From assembly GCA_949316235.1 (NCBI GenBank), contig OX438744.1:3911710-3975709 (forward strand): 64,000 nt of DNA, written 5' to 3'. Made by a program: the position numbers and the translations under genes. The notes under the pieces are model-generated. The model saw only the letters and a program-made list of their open reading frames with translations, was not told the DNA's origin and ran no database searches. The stretch is from Oegoconia quadripuncta (lineage: Eukaryota; Arthropoda; Insecta; Lepidoptera; Autostichidae). This document shows positions 1 through 8,961 of the stretch, one piece after another (positions within the stretch are counted from its first letter, which is position 1; the number at the start of each line of letters is the position of its first letter).

Positions 1-100
1 AGTTTCCGGGTCAGTACGCTTCCATCTTCGACCTCATCTTCACTTAACATCAGGTGTGATTGAGGTCAAGTACCAACCCGTTGTGCATAAAAAAAAAGAT
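1..100 (+). mobile_element. SINE-A, 3' end fragment
   Basis: This is the 3' third of the commonest SINE in the window, ending in an A-rich tail. It is recognised by the CATCAGGTGTGATTGAGGTC core and the CCGTTGTGCAT motif before the A run. The window edge cuts it on the left. Complete copies, such as 10463-10803, have a tRNA-like head with A and B boxes. Confidence 0.8.
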
Positions 101-126
101 AACCTTAAATCTTTAAGTAATGTGGT

Positions 127-222
127 AATTACAAACCCACAACCGTTGGTTTCGCTGACAGGGTCACTATCCCCTACACCAATCGATGGTCAAATTAGTC
201 ACATACAATTATTAACAAATAC
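127..222 (-). mobile_element. SINE-B, tRNA-like head only
   Basis: Read on the minus strand, this has the SINE-B head: GATTGGTGTAG (A-box region), the CCTGTCAGCGAAACCAACGG segment, and a decayed B box. The body and 3' tail are missing. The complete copy at 47944-48190 serves as reference. Confidence 0.65.
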
Positions 223-735
223 AAACAGATGTAAACAAATATACCATAACAATTAAAATTTTCCTAATACCTTCAAGACTTACTGCCGATTCATTATATG
301 TGGGCATGTGTGCAACATGCAACATAAATGGAACATCCATACATAGCAACACGTCCCCTACACTTATGTAAGTCGTATATTTGTATAGAATTGATTATGC
401 ATGAGTTGAGAAGCCTCTGTCATCAGATGAATCTAAAACACAAATCCAGGGCTGACTCCTCAGAATTTTAATGTGAATACGGTTATGTAGAAAACAAGGG
501 AGTACAGGGCGTGTTTTTAAGCCCCGACGAAAACAGTCGTGTGTTAGTGTTTGACGGTGTTGTATGTGCAAGTGTCCAGTCTTTGTCCGGATGTATGTCA
601 GTAATATGGTCCGATTTTAGTGCGGTTTTTTATACTAAGCCAAGGCTAGGTTGTAGCCATGTTTAATGAAAATCTATTATGCAGTTTGATGGATATTCAG
701 CTCATAACAGAATTGTTCGGTATTTATCAGATTTC
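223..735. other. No gene seen; short dispersed repeat at about 515-600
   Basis: No coding region is supported here. A motif around 515-600 (CCCCGACGAAAA followed by TGTTTGACGG) recurs at 34206-34265, so it is a dispersed repeat of unknown type. The small open frames have no recognisable content. Confidence 0.4.
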
Positions 736-779
736 TTTTTTTTTATGCATAACGGGTTGGCACTTGACCTCAATCACAA
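736..779 (-). mobile_element. SINE-A, 3' end stub
   Basis: A T-run followed by ATGCATAACGGGTTGG and the start of the SINE-A 3' core, on the minus strand. Only about 45 bp remain. Confidence 0.6.
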
Positions 780-830
780 ATTTCTTAATTTTTTCAAAAG
801 CTGCTATGTTTACGAAATCGCTTGTTAGCT

Positions 831-1647
831 ATATACCGGTGAGTTTTTTTAAGGTAAGGAAAAATAGGGCATATTAGGTAAGTGAAATAGAAGTTATTGG
901 CATAGTTAGTTTAATTATTAGGTAAGTGAAATAGAAGTTATTGGCATAGGTAGTTTAATTATTAGGTAAGTGAAATAGAAGTTATTGGCATAGGTAGTTT
1001 AATTATTAGGTAAGTGAAATAGAAGTTATTGGCATAGGTAGTTTAATTATTAGGTAAGTGAAATAGAAGTTATTGGCATAGGTAGTTTAATTATTAGGTA
1101 AGTGAAATAGAAGTTATTGGCATAGGTAGTTTAATTATTAGGTAAGTGAAATAGAAGTTATTGGCATAGGTAGTTTAATTATTAGGTAAGTGATATAGAA
1201 GTTATTGGCATAGGTAGTTTAATTATTAGGTAAGTGATATAGAAGTTATTGGCATAGGCAGTTTAATTATTAGGTAAGTGATATAGAAGTTATTGGCATA
1301 GGTAGTTTAATTATTAGGTAAGTGATATAGAAGTTATTGGCATAGGTAGTTTAACTATTAGGTAAGTGAAATAGAAGTTATTGGCATAGGTAGTTTAACT
1401 TTTTTTTTAGGGTTCCTATCATGCGAAATTTATTTGGAACTCATAATTCTCTCTGTTTCTTTATTTATTTCATTTAATGATGTAATTATGTGGAATAAGC
1501 TATAAACGCGACCGTCAAATTATACAATTAACACTTTATTCGATGATAGTTTTGAAAAAAAAAAACTACCTATGCCAATACCTTCTACTTCACTTACCTA
1601 GTATCCTATATTATTTTCCTTACGGTAAAAAAACTTAACCGGTATAT
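831..1647. mobile_element. Foldback-like non-autonomous DNA element
   Basis: The ends form a long imperfect inverted repeat of about 75-80 bp. The left arm starts ATATACCGGT and runs through GAGTTTTTTTAAGGTAAGG to GGTAAGTGAAATAGAAG. The right arm (about 1564-1647) is its reverse complement, including ACCGGTATAT at 1638-1647. The innermost part of the left arm is amplified into a 44-bp tandem array, while the right arm has one copy. The unique centre (about 1400-1560) has no coding potential. Asymmetric arms of tandem units recall Foldback elements, but the superfamily is not established and no target duplication was identified. Confidence 0.7.
877..1399 (+). repeat. Tandem array, 12 units of 44 bp
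   Basis: Units start at 877, 921, 965, 1009, 1053, 1097, 1141, 1185, 1229, 1273, 1317 and 1361, the last one being partial. Each begins GGTAAGTGA and ends TTAATTATTA. Units starting at 1185, 1229, 1273 and 1317 share a GATATAG variant in place of GAAATAG, so a block of four variant units was probably amplified together. A single inverted monomer lies at about 1564-1606. Confidence 0.95.
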
Positions 1648-1671
1648 TTATAGGGAAATTGGTTCAGACGT

Positions 1672-1745
1672 TTCAAAGATTTAGAAGATTGGAAAAGGTA
1701 TGCTGAGATGGTTTCGAGAGGATGAATGAAAGAAGACTAACATTA
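1672..1745 (+). pseudogene. LINE-6 reverse transcriptase fragment
   Basis: A short stretch translates to MLRWF followed by a degraded ERMNERRLT-like segment. The same context is seen at 18755-18870 and, on the minus strand, at 53990-54320. It is too short to classify alone. Confidence 0.35.
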
Positions 1746-1763
1746 TTATTATTAAATCCTTAT

Positions 1764-2240
1764 TTGCACACACACGTCGCGCAGTCCGAATTGTCGGCCA
1801 AGAGAGTCTCACTGACCGACTGGATCCCCTGGCGTTGCGAAGGGACGTCGCGTCCTTCTGCATTCTCTATCGCATATTTCATGGGGAGTGTTCTGTAGAA
1901 CTGTTCGAGCTAATACCCGCTGCTCAGTTTAACCGATACACTTCTCGCCGAAATTTAAATTTCCATCCACATCACCTGGATGAGTGGGAGTCTAACACTG
2001 TACGTTTCTCAAGAAACTTCTTACCACGTACGAACACCCTGTGGAACGGACTTCCGGCAGCGGTATTCCCGAAAGAGTACGACATTGGAACCTTCAAGAA
2101 ACGAGCGTACACCTTCCTCAAAGGCCGGCAACGCATCTGTGACCCTTTTGATGTTGCGGGTGTCCATGGGCGGCGGTGATTGCTTTCCATCAGGTGACCC
2201 GCATGCTCGTTTTTGCCGCCCTCTCATATATTAAAAAAAA
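1764..2240 (+). pseudogene. LINE-1: Jockey/CR1-group RT C-terminus and 3' end
   Basis: An open frame from about 1766 to 2179 encodes the C-terminal tail of a non-LTR retrotransposon polyprotein. Visible motifs are SFCILYRIFHGECS, then FHPHHLDEWESNTVRFSRNF, then [11 protein letters not shown] and [14 protein letters not shown]. These are typical of the region after the RT domain in Jockey/CR1-group elements. The 3' UTR includes CCATCAGGTGACCCGC and ends in an A-run near 2232. The element is strongly 5' truncated, so it lacks endonuclease and RT catalytic motifs. The coding part here has no stop, which suggests a fairly young insertion. Confidence 0.75.
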
Positions 2241-2261
2241 AAACAAATTCAAAGAATATTT

Positions 2262-2335
2262 AACAAAAATAGTAAAAGTGTACAAAGGCGGTTTTATCGC
2301 TGATAGAGAATCCTTCCAGACAACCTCAGTTAAGG
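2262..2335 (-). mobile_element. LINE 3'-tail fragment, LINE-4-like
   Basis: The stretch around AAGGCGGTTTTATCGC and CCTTCCAGACAACC matches, in reverse, the 3' UTR style of LINE-4 (50440-50600). A related piece is at 23738-23875. Weak similarity only. Confidence 0.35.
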
Positions 2336-2342
2336 AAGCTTT

Positions 2343-2398
2343 TAATTTTTTTTTTTTTTTTTTTATATGAGAGGGCGGCAAACGAGCATATTGTGGAT
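2343..2398 (-). mobile_element. LINE-1, 3' end in reverse
   Basis: A T-run followed by ATATGAGAGGGCGGCAAACG is the reverse complement of the LINE-1 terminus at about 2205-2240. The two LINE-1 ends therefore lie tail to tail, about 110 bp apart. Confidence 0.7.
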
Positions 2399-2838
2399 AG
2401 TACACAGTAAAAGGCGAATAACTTTAAATATCAGCTGGAACATAGACGATAAATATATATTACTAAAATAGAATCATATAAATAAATACATAATAAAATA
2501 CACATCAATATATTAGGTATGACAGTCATCTAATTGTCCAAATTATGAATTCTATAGCAAATTTATCGCTATCTACGAAAAACATATATATCTGTAATAA
2601 TAACGTCATTAAAATCGGTACATTCACCGAGATTCAAAATTCTGGAGCTTCGATAATTCTGACTAACAGATAGACAAAAGTTTCACACAATACCACCGCT
2701 TTTTGAGTTGGGACAAACAATTATCGTCTGCTAGTTCGTATGCAAATATACCAAATTTCCTCCATTGAATGCTTTATTGGGAAGCGAACCCGTCTTGTGT
2801 CTGGATTACTAATCATCTCAGATAGTAATTAGCTTGTA
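2399..2838. other. No gene or repeat recognised
   Basis: AT-rich sequence with stops in all frames. I see no family shared with the rest of the window. Confidence 0.4.
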
Positions 2839-3260
2839 TTAGGTCCTTACATATGAAATTGGCGTTTTGTATGAAGAATTTCATTAAGACTGCTTTCTCC
2901 ATATAAACATTTTTGATTTTTTTTTGGGAACTGCAAATCCAAATTTAGCTAAACTTTGTGTGTATTATCGGATAACATTAAGTTAAGTATAGGCAGCATT
3001 TTTAAAAGTAAACGCTTTATAAAAGTTCCAGCGAATCTAAGAAATGATTACGGGAAGCACATGAAAAGAGCTCTGTTCAATTTTTTTTATTATGTGATTT
3101 AGCCCAGAAATGAAAAAACATTTCATGTGAAACCTTGAAATAATATTCCATTTTCCATATAAAAAACAAATTTGGATATATAGCTTTCAAAAATCGCAGG
3201 AATTGGTACATATGATTAACGAAGAAAAAAAATCCAATTTCATTGGTAAAGAGCCAATAT
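2839..3260 (+). mobile_element. MITE-G copy 1
   Basis: The element begins TTAGGTCCTTACATATGAAA and ends with a near-complementary CCAATTTCATTGGTAAAGAG end, giving terminal inverted repeats of roughly 27 bp. It has no coding capacity. Two further copies are at 39009-39374 (reverse) and 53161-53972 (interrupted by SINEs). The ends resemble those of some mariner-type elements, but I cannot confirm this. Confidence 0.75.
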
Positions 3261-3326
3261 TAGAATACATACAATTAATTGAATGAATAAATAATCTTCC
3301 TTTCTACGCAGTTTAAATACTGCAGA

Positions 3327-3480
3327 TTTATTTACAAAGCGAATGTGTATGGTAGTGTTGGTAGGGGAAAACTACAGCAAACGTACCATAATCAAATCGG
3401 GGATGTTTTACAGAAAGGCCAAATCAAGGCTACCCTAAACCCATCAACATTACGAATAGATAGTAGAAAACACAAATTAT
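3327..3480 (+). pseudogene. LINE-6 RT C-terminal fragment
   Basis: The frame YGSVGRGKLQQTYHNQIGDV followed by LQKGQIKATLN is the post-RT segment of a non-LTR element, in which a GRGRP-like motif precedes a QIGDVL motif. Matching segments occur at 18850-19020 and, reversed, at 54170-54240. The fragment has no ends or tail. Confidence 0.6.
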
Positions 3481-3966
3481 TATTATTGTCGGTACATAAA
3501 AAACCAAAATCGAAATTACCAAAAGCAATATCCCAGGAAAACCTCATTATTTGCCAATGTTAACCCCAAACCTCGAGTCGCGTACGAATTATAAACGTAT
3601 AACCCTCGATAAACAGTGGGGTCACGCAACTCACGCACAACTGTAAGCGATAGCTGACCCTTGTCACGATCACGGGGTCACTCGTAACGCCCATATCACC
3701 TGGGATTCGTTGGGTTACAGACAACGAGATAGCTCACTGTAATTTTAACTTTCAAACTATTGATTGTTTTGATAAAATTTGAAATTATACGTTGTTTTAT
3801 AATAAAATGGAGGCAAGCAGGTTGTTGTTCCATGTGATAGAGAAGGGTCTGCAATATAGCCAATTGTTACATACAGCATTGTTCGACATACAATTTTAAA
3901 TATTTCTGAGTAAGTATGGAGCAGTTCCTTGGTGCTAAAACCATTTGGAACTAAGGAGTACTCAGT
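3481..3966. other. No gene recognised
   Basis: No supported coding region, RNA or repeat relationship was found in this interval. Confidence 0.4.
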
Positions 3967-4082
3967 GATAAGATAGCCAGTCCCCCAAATGTGTTGGGGT
4001 TTCCGGGTCAGTACGCTCCCACCTTCGACCTCATCTCACTTAACATCAGGTGTGATTGAGGTCCGTCTTGCTTAAAAAAAAC
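3967..4082 (+). mobile_element. SINE-A, 3' half
   Basis: Contains GATAAGATAGCCAGTCCCCC, the TGTGTTGGGGTTTCCGGGTC segment and the CATCAGGTGTGATTGAGGTC core, ending in an A-run. The head is absent. Confidence 0.8.
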
Positions 4083-4394
4083 GAAATTAGGTCAGAGCAC
4101 TAGCTGAATCAGATGTCGCCGTCGTCGTCCTTAAAAGTTAAACGGTGGTTTTGAATAAGAGAAAAAAATTAAGTTTAAAGAAAATCAGGTTTTACAATTT
4201 AATGAGTAATAGTAGAAAATCTTGTAAAATATACTTTCTGTTGAAAATTATCAAACAACAAAAAGCTCTCTTTAAGTACGCAACCCTACAATGCATGTGT
4301 CCCGACACGCACTTGACCGGTTTATTCTGTTTCAAATGGATGTTTTACAAAATATTAGTCAATGTCAAAGTCAGAAATGCTTTATTTTGTAGGT

Positions 4395-4515
4395 ACACAG
4401 CGTACACTTAAAATGGTTAATTTTTTTAACTGCCTTGTTCGATTTGCAATTTTCCCCTTAGAAGAAAAGCAAGAAACTCGAGGGGCTGCTCTCTAAAAAA
4501 CAGGTTTTTATATTT
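4395..4515 (-). mobile_element. LINE-3, 3' UTR fragment
   Basis: The reverse complement matches the LINE-3 3' UTR of 61380-61540: the AGCAACCCCTCGAGTTTCTT-like block, the ACAAGCAG-like region and the ACTATTTTAAGTGTAC-like block. It abuts the LINE-2 fragment that follows. Confidence 0.65.
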
Positions 4516-4529
4516 AAAAAAAAGATTTT

Positions 4530-4873
4530 TATACAGGATGCATTTCGGGGAGTGTGCGTTGGAATTACATAATCTTATTCCACCGTCACCCTTCCATCTT
4601 CGGACCACTAGGCGTGGGGAGGGATTCCACCCGTATATAGTTAATATACCGAACATTCGCACTAAGAAGTTCGATTCTTCATTCATCATCCGAACAGCCA
4701 AGGCATGGAACTCACTTCCGGCGTCAGTCTTTCCTGAATCTTTCCTTGGGATCTTCAAGAGCAGAGTGAATAGGCATTTACTGGGATCGCGTGCTTCATC
4801 TTCGACCACATCGTCACTTTCCATCAGGTGAGATTGTGATCAAACGCGAATCCAGTCAATAATAAAAAAAGAA
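4530..4873 (+). pseudogene. LINE-2: Jockey/CR1-group RT C-terminus and tail
   Basis: An open frame (4538-4831) encodes HFGECALELHNLIPPSPFHL, then RTKKFDSSFIIRTAKAWNSL, PASVFP and IFKSRVNRHL, a non-LTR RT C-terminal tail. The 3' UTR has CACTTTCCATCAGGTGAGAT, then TGTGGTCAAACGCG, then an A-run. This tail is clearly related to the SINE-A 3' end. The copy is 5' truncated, and the end of the frame overlaps the 3' UTR-like region. Related copies: 24335-24572 and, reversed, 9188-9371. Confidence 0.75.
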
Positions 4874-5600
4874 AAAGGTTTTTATATTTCTTTATTAATT
4901 GTGTTATATCCAGGGATGATTATCATCTAAATAATAATATGCTTTCTTAAGTTTCTGTTTTATAGAATCTTTAAATTTTAATTAATAGGCCTCAACAATA
5001 AAGTAAACCTCTAAGTGGTAATTGAGTCTTGTGTGTTATTTATATTACGCTGTGACCTTCAAAATCAAGTGTCTTGGGATTTTTCCGTATTATTTTCGAT
5101 ACTAATTTCTATCGTGTTTCCCTCTCTGCCTATGTATTCAAGGTATTGGCATAGGAGTAGTCTTAAATCTGATTGCAACGGCAATTGCAACTTGATCACC
5201 ACATTTGGACATGCAACGCGAATATGTTTGTGAAACTGTTATTAGAGGGTCATTCATACACTGCTGCTGTTATTAAGGGGTCATTTATAAACTATCAACG
5301 GCTATTATGTAATAGGTTATTATTATTGTAATTGCTTGATGGCTATTATAACCTAATGCGGGGCACAAAGGTAGGGAAATTTATCACGCGAATGTAGCGA
5401 GTACCGTCATATATTTAAGAGGGTTTACTCTGTCGCTCTGATTTGCATTCGAGAAGTCTAAAAGCGAAATTTAAATAATATCTAAATAACTTTGATTTGA
5501 TCCACCAACCCGCACTGAGCCTGCGTCATGGACTTTTGCCCATACCCTCTCCCTGTGAGGGATGTGTAAGGCTAGAAGACAAAAGTCTGTGGACCCATGC
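4874..5600. other. No gene recognised; weak SINE-D-like stretch near 5500-5570
   Basis: Mostly AT-rich, unassigned sequence. Around 5500-5570 the words CCAACCCGCACTGAGCC and CCCATACCCTCTCCC resemble a diverged SINE-D core on the plus strand, too weak for a firm call. Confidence 0.3.
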
Positions 5601-5822
5601 TCCTGTAAATGTCTAATGTCATCATTATTATCAGCTCGTAAACATTCCAGCGAGGCCTTCCGTCGTAAAAGGGAGTAAGGGCCATAGTCCACCACGCTGG
5701 CCCAATGCTGGTTTGGGACTTCACATGCTTTAGAATTTTTATTTCTCAGGCATGCGGGTTTCCTCACGATGTTTTCCTTCACCGTCCAAGAGCAGTCGGG
5801 TGAATGCAGATAAGTATCAATA
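5600..5822 (-). mobile_element. SINE-D, truncated copy
   Basis: On the minus strand the body is CACCCGACTGCTCTTGGACG, the GAAAACATCGTGAGGAAAC motif, GCCAGCGTGGTGGACTATGG, then an AAGGCCT motif and a GATGA-rich end. The tRNA-like head is missing. The next copy, 5875-6187, is nearly complete and in the same orientation. Confidence 0.75.
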
Positions 5823-5874
5823 CACCAATAACGGAAGGGAACTCCCTTCTCTAAGTTGTAGACGAGTACGTCTC

Positions 5875-6187
5875 ATCATCATCATCAGCCCGTAAACATC
5901 CCACTGCCATAGGCCTTCCCTCGTATATGAGGGAGTATGGGCCATAGTCCACCACGCTGGCCCAATGCGTGTTGGGAACTTAACATTCCTTACAATTTTT
6001 ATTTCTCAGGCATGCAGGTTTCCTCACGATGTTTTCCTTCACCGTTCAAGAGCAGTCGGGTGAATGCAGACAAGTAATTAAATAAAATTTAAGAACTCAT
6101 TGGTACATGGCCTGCCTAGGAATCGAAGTTGGACCTTCCAAATTGGGAGACCACGTCTTAACTGCTGAGCCACCGACGCTCCTGTCT
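5875..6187 (-). mobile_element. SINE-D, near full-length copy
   Basis: Minus strand order: a tRNA-like head with GGTGGCTCAGCAGTTAAGAC (A-box region) and a degraded B box (ACTTCGATTCC), a central GAAAACATCGTGAGGAAACC body, GGACTATGGCCCATACTCCC, and a 3' end of GGGATGTTTACGGGCTGATG followed by ATG repeats. This is a tRNA-derived SINE. The tail resembles the RTE-type LINE tail at 22230-22290. No clear target duplication was identified. Confidence 0.85.
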
Positions 6188-7009
6188 AATGTAACATAAT
6201 AAAACTCCTTTTAAGCGGCCACAGACCACTAAGGTCTTCTCCTGGTCCCCATTTTTATGAGGAGAAAAGCGCAAAAGAGTGGCCATATATTATATTGACA
6301 TATATAATATTGTAATCATTTATATAATTATTGTATAGCTGCCAAACAATGTCAGATTACATTTCGTAATAATTAATCTTATATTGACCATTAATACATT
6401 TTCAAATATTTGTACGCTCATTACGGGCATGATTCAGTGGACTTTATTTTTTTTTCTACTAATAAAATATTCAAAGTCAATGAGTTTATTGCTCGCCACA
6501 TTGTAATTGTACATAGTAACTTGTATTCGTTCGTGTTGCACACAATGTAGCGCCCTGCAAGGGCTTTACATATATAGAGAAAGCTATCCAGTTTCCTTAC
6601 ATTAATTAACATTACATTATGAACAAAATTATTACTCTACATTATCAATATTACATATTGATGGATTGATACCTCCAGCACCGGTAGCATGACAGGCGCG
6701 ATAAACGTTTATGTCGCGCGACATAATATTTGTCCTGTTTTTGTTTGTATATTTCGTTCGTTCCACTCTCACTCCTACGTCTCGCACGATAAACGATGTC
6801 GTGCTACGGGGGCGGCGGTTTCTGAGAAAAGGAACACACGGAAAGACAGACAGTTGAACATATGAGGGAGTCTCATTTACCTTTTGAAGCCCTTTAAATG
6901 TATGTGAATGGCTGTACTGAAAATTTCAGGCTTGAGTCGTACTCGTACTTCACCATTTTTTTCTCATACTTCTAAATGTCGAAATCCGTGAATCATGTCA
7001 CTAGTAGTT
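6188..7009. other. No gene; possible small inverted-repeat element at about 6675-6825
   Basis: No coding region is supported. Between about 6675 and 6825 there is a pair of loosely inverted segments (CCGGTAGCATGACA near the left, TGTCGTGCTACGGG near the right), which may be a short MITE. The identity is low. Confidence 0.3.
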
Positions 7010-7292
7010 ATAATAAATAATAATAATAATAAATATCCTTAGACATACACACAGCGCCACCTAGTTCCACAGTAAGCAACTATAAGCTTGTGTTGTGGAT
7101 ACCAGATGGTTGATATACTACATAAATACTTTTTTTTTTGTAAATAAATACTTATTATAAATGAAAACAACCATAACTCGGGTACACATGTCCGTATTCA
7201 TCACACAAACATATGCCCCTAGCGGGATTCGAACCCGCAACCTTTTGGTATAGTGGTCAGAGTTGCTAACCACTACACCAAACAGGTCGTCA
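7010..7292 (-). mobile_element. SINE-C, full-length copy
   Basis: On the minus strand: a tRNA-like head GACCTGTTTGGTGTAGTGGT with the B-box GCGGGTTCGAATCCCGCTAG, a middle with GTACCCGAGTTATGG, and a 3' half with GGAACTAGGTGGCGCTGTGT ending in (TTA)n. This is a tRNA-derived SINE, not a functional tRNA. The sequence just to its right (7300-7396) is also found next to the copy at 27893-28110. Confidence 0.85.
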
Positions 7293-7299
7293 ATGGTCA

Positions 7300-7396
7300 A
7301 AGGATTTTATCTCTCTCGTATCTTGAAAACGTAACATTTTTTAAATTAACGCTTTGGAATTCCATTAAATGTGTCTTATGGTGTTTTTACAATGTT
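7300..7396. repeat. Flank duplicated at 28113-28196
   Basis: The stretch TCTTGAAAACGTAACATTTT followed by CGCTTTGGAATTCC and GTGTCTTATGGTG is repeated almost exactly beside the SINE-C at 27893-28110. The shared unit is therefore larger than the SINE. Confidence 0.8.
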
Positions 7397-8734
7397 ATAC
7401 TGTTCATATTATGCCGTATGAAGTTGTTCCAAAGAATGTTACATTCTACATCGACTAGTAACATGGGCAGGGTCGACGTCCGCAATTTCCCGTGATTGGC
7501 CCGTGGAGCCATAGCATTCTCAACGGAAGCAGTAACCCTTCTTCATATAGCTTAATTATATTATACTAGTCTACACATTCGTAGTCTCACTATATCCATA
7601 TCATGACGTATTTATTTATAATACTATTAAGTAATTATTATTATTCTACTCATTATTGTACCTCACGTGGCGTCCGTGCGTCACTGGGCATTTGGGGGCA
7701 CTGAAAACCAGCGCTATGATTCGTCGCAGCATGAGCTTAGTGCTAACCCATTTGTGCACGCCGCAACACGTGACAGCATTGTCGGGATCTTCTTCAAAAT
7801 TGTATTTACTACTTCTTTGTTTTTGTTCATAATAAACTATTCTTATTCTGTTATTCTTATATTAGTATGACTTTTATTTTAACTCACTGGTGGCACCGAT
7901 AATGCGATTCCTTCGATGCGTTTCGAAACTATTGAAGACCTAGAGGTTTCTCACTCAGGGTGGAGAGGAGTAAAATCATGCACCTACCTCTCTGAACAGG
8001 GAGGGGCTGCACCAACCCTCTCTAAAGCGTCTCCTTGGCGATGGTCCACACGACACAACGGGAGTTCCCAGATACTAATCACTGTCCTCCAGATTATTGA
8101 CGCACAGTTATTAGTTGCCGGGAGGCGAAATGACACAGGATCGATGGCTCTGGTCTTGTGGTTAAAAAATGTCAAAGCTGATGCAGCAAGACCGAAAAGC
8201 AAGGTAAGAGCGGATTTTCAACACAACTGTTCTTAATTTTAACGCCAGGCGGCGAGCCTGTTGCTGATGGTTTACGGTGCATGATCAAAAGTAAGGATTG
8301 AAAATTATTTAGGGGTAGACACCTTATTTATTCTAATTTTAAGTAATAGAACATGTGGCGCAAACTCTCACAAACACGCGGGCCGTTTCTTGATATTGAA
8401 CATTTTACAATTTTCCTTTCGAGCCCATTTCACTACTCCAATATCGTGAAAACGCGTGTCTCAAGGGAAAGCGAAGTAAGTAAAGTGATCTTGGTGATCC
8501 AGTTATCTGAAGGCATTGAGATATTTTGTGAAGTGGCCTTTAGGCCTTTTTCTGTATTTTTTTTAATCAGTGAATACAGTATGTCACCCATCTATCCTGT
8601 ATACCAGCTTTCTTCCCGTGGCTTCGCTCGCTCATTATCTCTAACTTATTCAGGATGAAAGTAAGGTCTTCATGTCCAAATTTTAATGCGGATTGGATGT
8701 TAATAATAACTCTTAGGCATCAAAGGATATAAGG
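7397..8734. other. No gene; possible solo LTR at about 7658-7883
   Basis: The interval 7658-7883 begins TGTACCTCACG and ends AACTCA, contains an AATAAA at about 7831, and is followed by CTGGTGGCACCG, which could be a primer-binding-site-like segment. These features fit an LTR, but no second LTR, gag or pol was found. The remainder has no recognisable content. Confidence 0.25.
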
Positions 8735-8768
8735 TCTTCTTTTTTATGCACAACAGATTATCGGTTGA
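8735..8768 (-). mobile_element. SINE-A, 3' stub
   Basis: A T-run, ATGCACAACAGATT and TTGATCTCAATTAG resemble a diverged SINE-A 3' end on the minus strand. Confidence 0.45.
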
Positions 8769-8802
8769 TCTCAATTAGATAAATAAATAAAGATAAATAA
8801 AG

Positions 8803-8945
8803 ATGAGGCCGAAGTTAGAGCACGCTCACTCGGAACCTGCCAATTTATTTAGGGGACTAGAGATAGCCTGTATTCCGGCTGTCAGATATAAAATATTATA
8901 TCTGACAGCCGGAATACAACAATGCTGTCAACATTGATGATGGGC
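8803..8945 (-). mobile_element. SINE-A, degraded copy with internal palindrome
   Basis: The GATGAGGCCGAAG end, GGGGACTAG and CAACAATGCTGTCAACATTG identify a diverged SINE-A on the minus strand. It is interrupted by an extra inverted copy of its own sequence, forming a palindrome at 8869-8918. Confidence 0.7.
8869..8918. repeat. Perfect palindrome, 23-bp arms, 4-nt spacer
   Basis: The arms run 8869-8891 and 8896-8918 with AATA between them. The right arm is the SINE-A sequence (compare TATCTCTGACAACCGGAACA in intact copies). The left arm is the added inverted copy. Confidence 0.95.
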
Positions 8946-8961
8946 AGTAGACTTAGATTAG

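Noticed and set aside
877..1399. CRISPR-like array
   Set aside because: The 44-bp units are contiguous without distinct spacers, and the setting is eukaryotic. It is a tandem repeat.
877..1399. Telomere-like repeat because of TTAGG words
   Set aside because: TTAGG occurs once per 44-bp unit as part of TTAGGTAAG. It is not a (TTAGG)n telomeric array.
7220..7292. tRNA-like heads with A and B boxes (also in all SINE-A to SINE-D copies)
   Set aside because: They are repeated, diverged and fused to SINE bodies, and the arms do not form a complete cloverleaf. I call them SINE heads, not tRNA genes.
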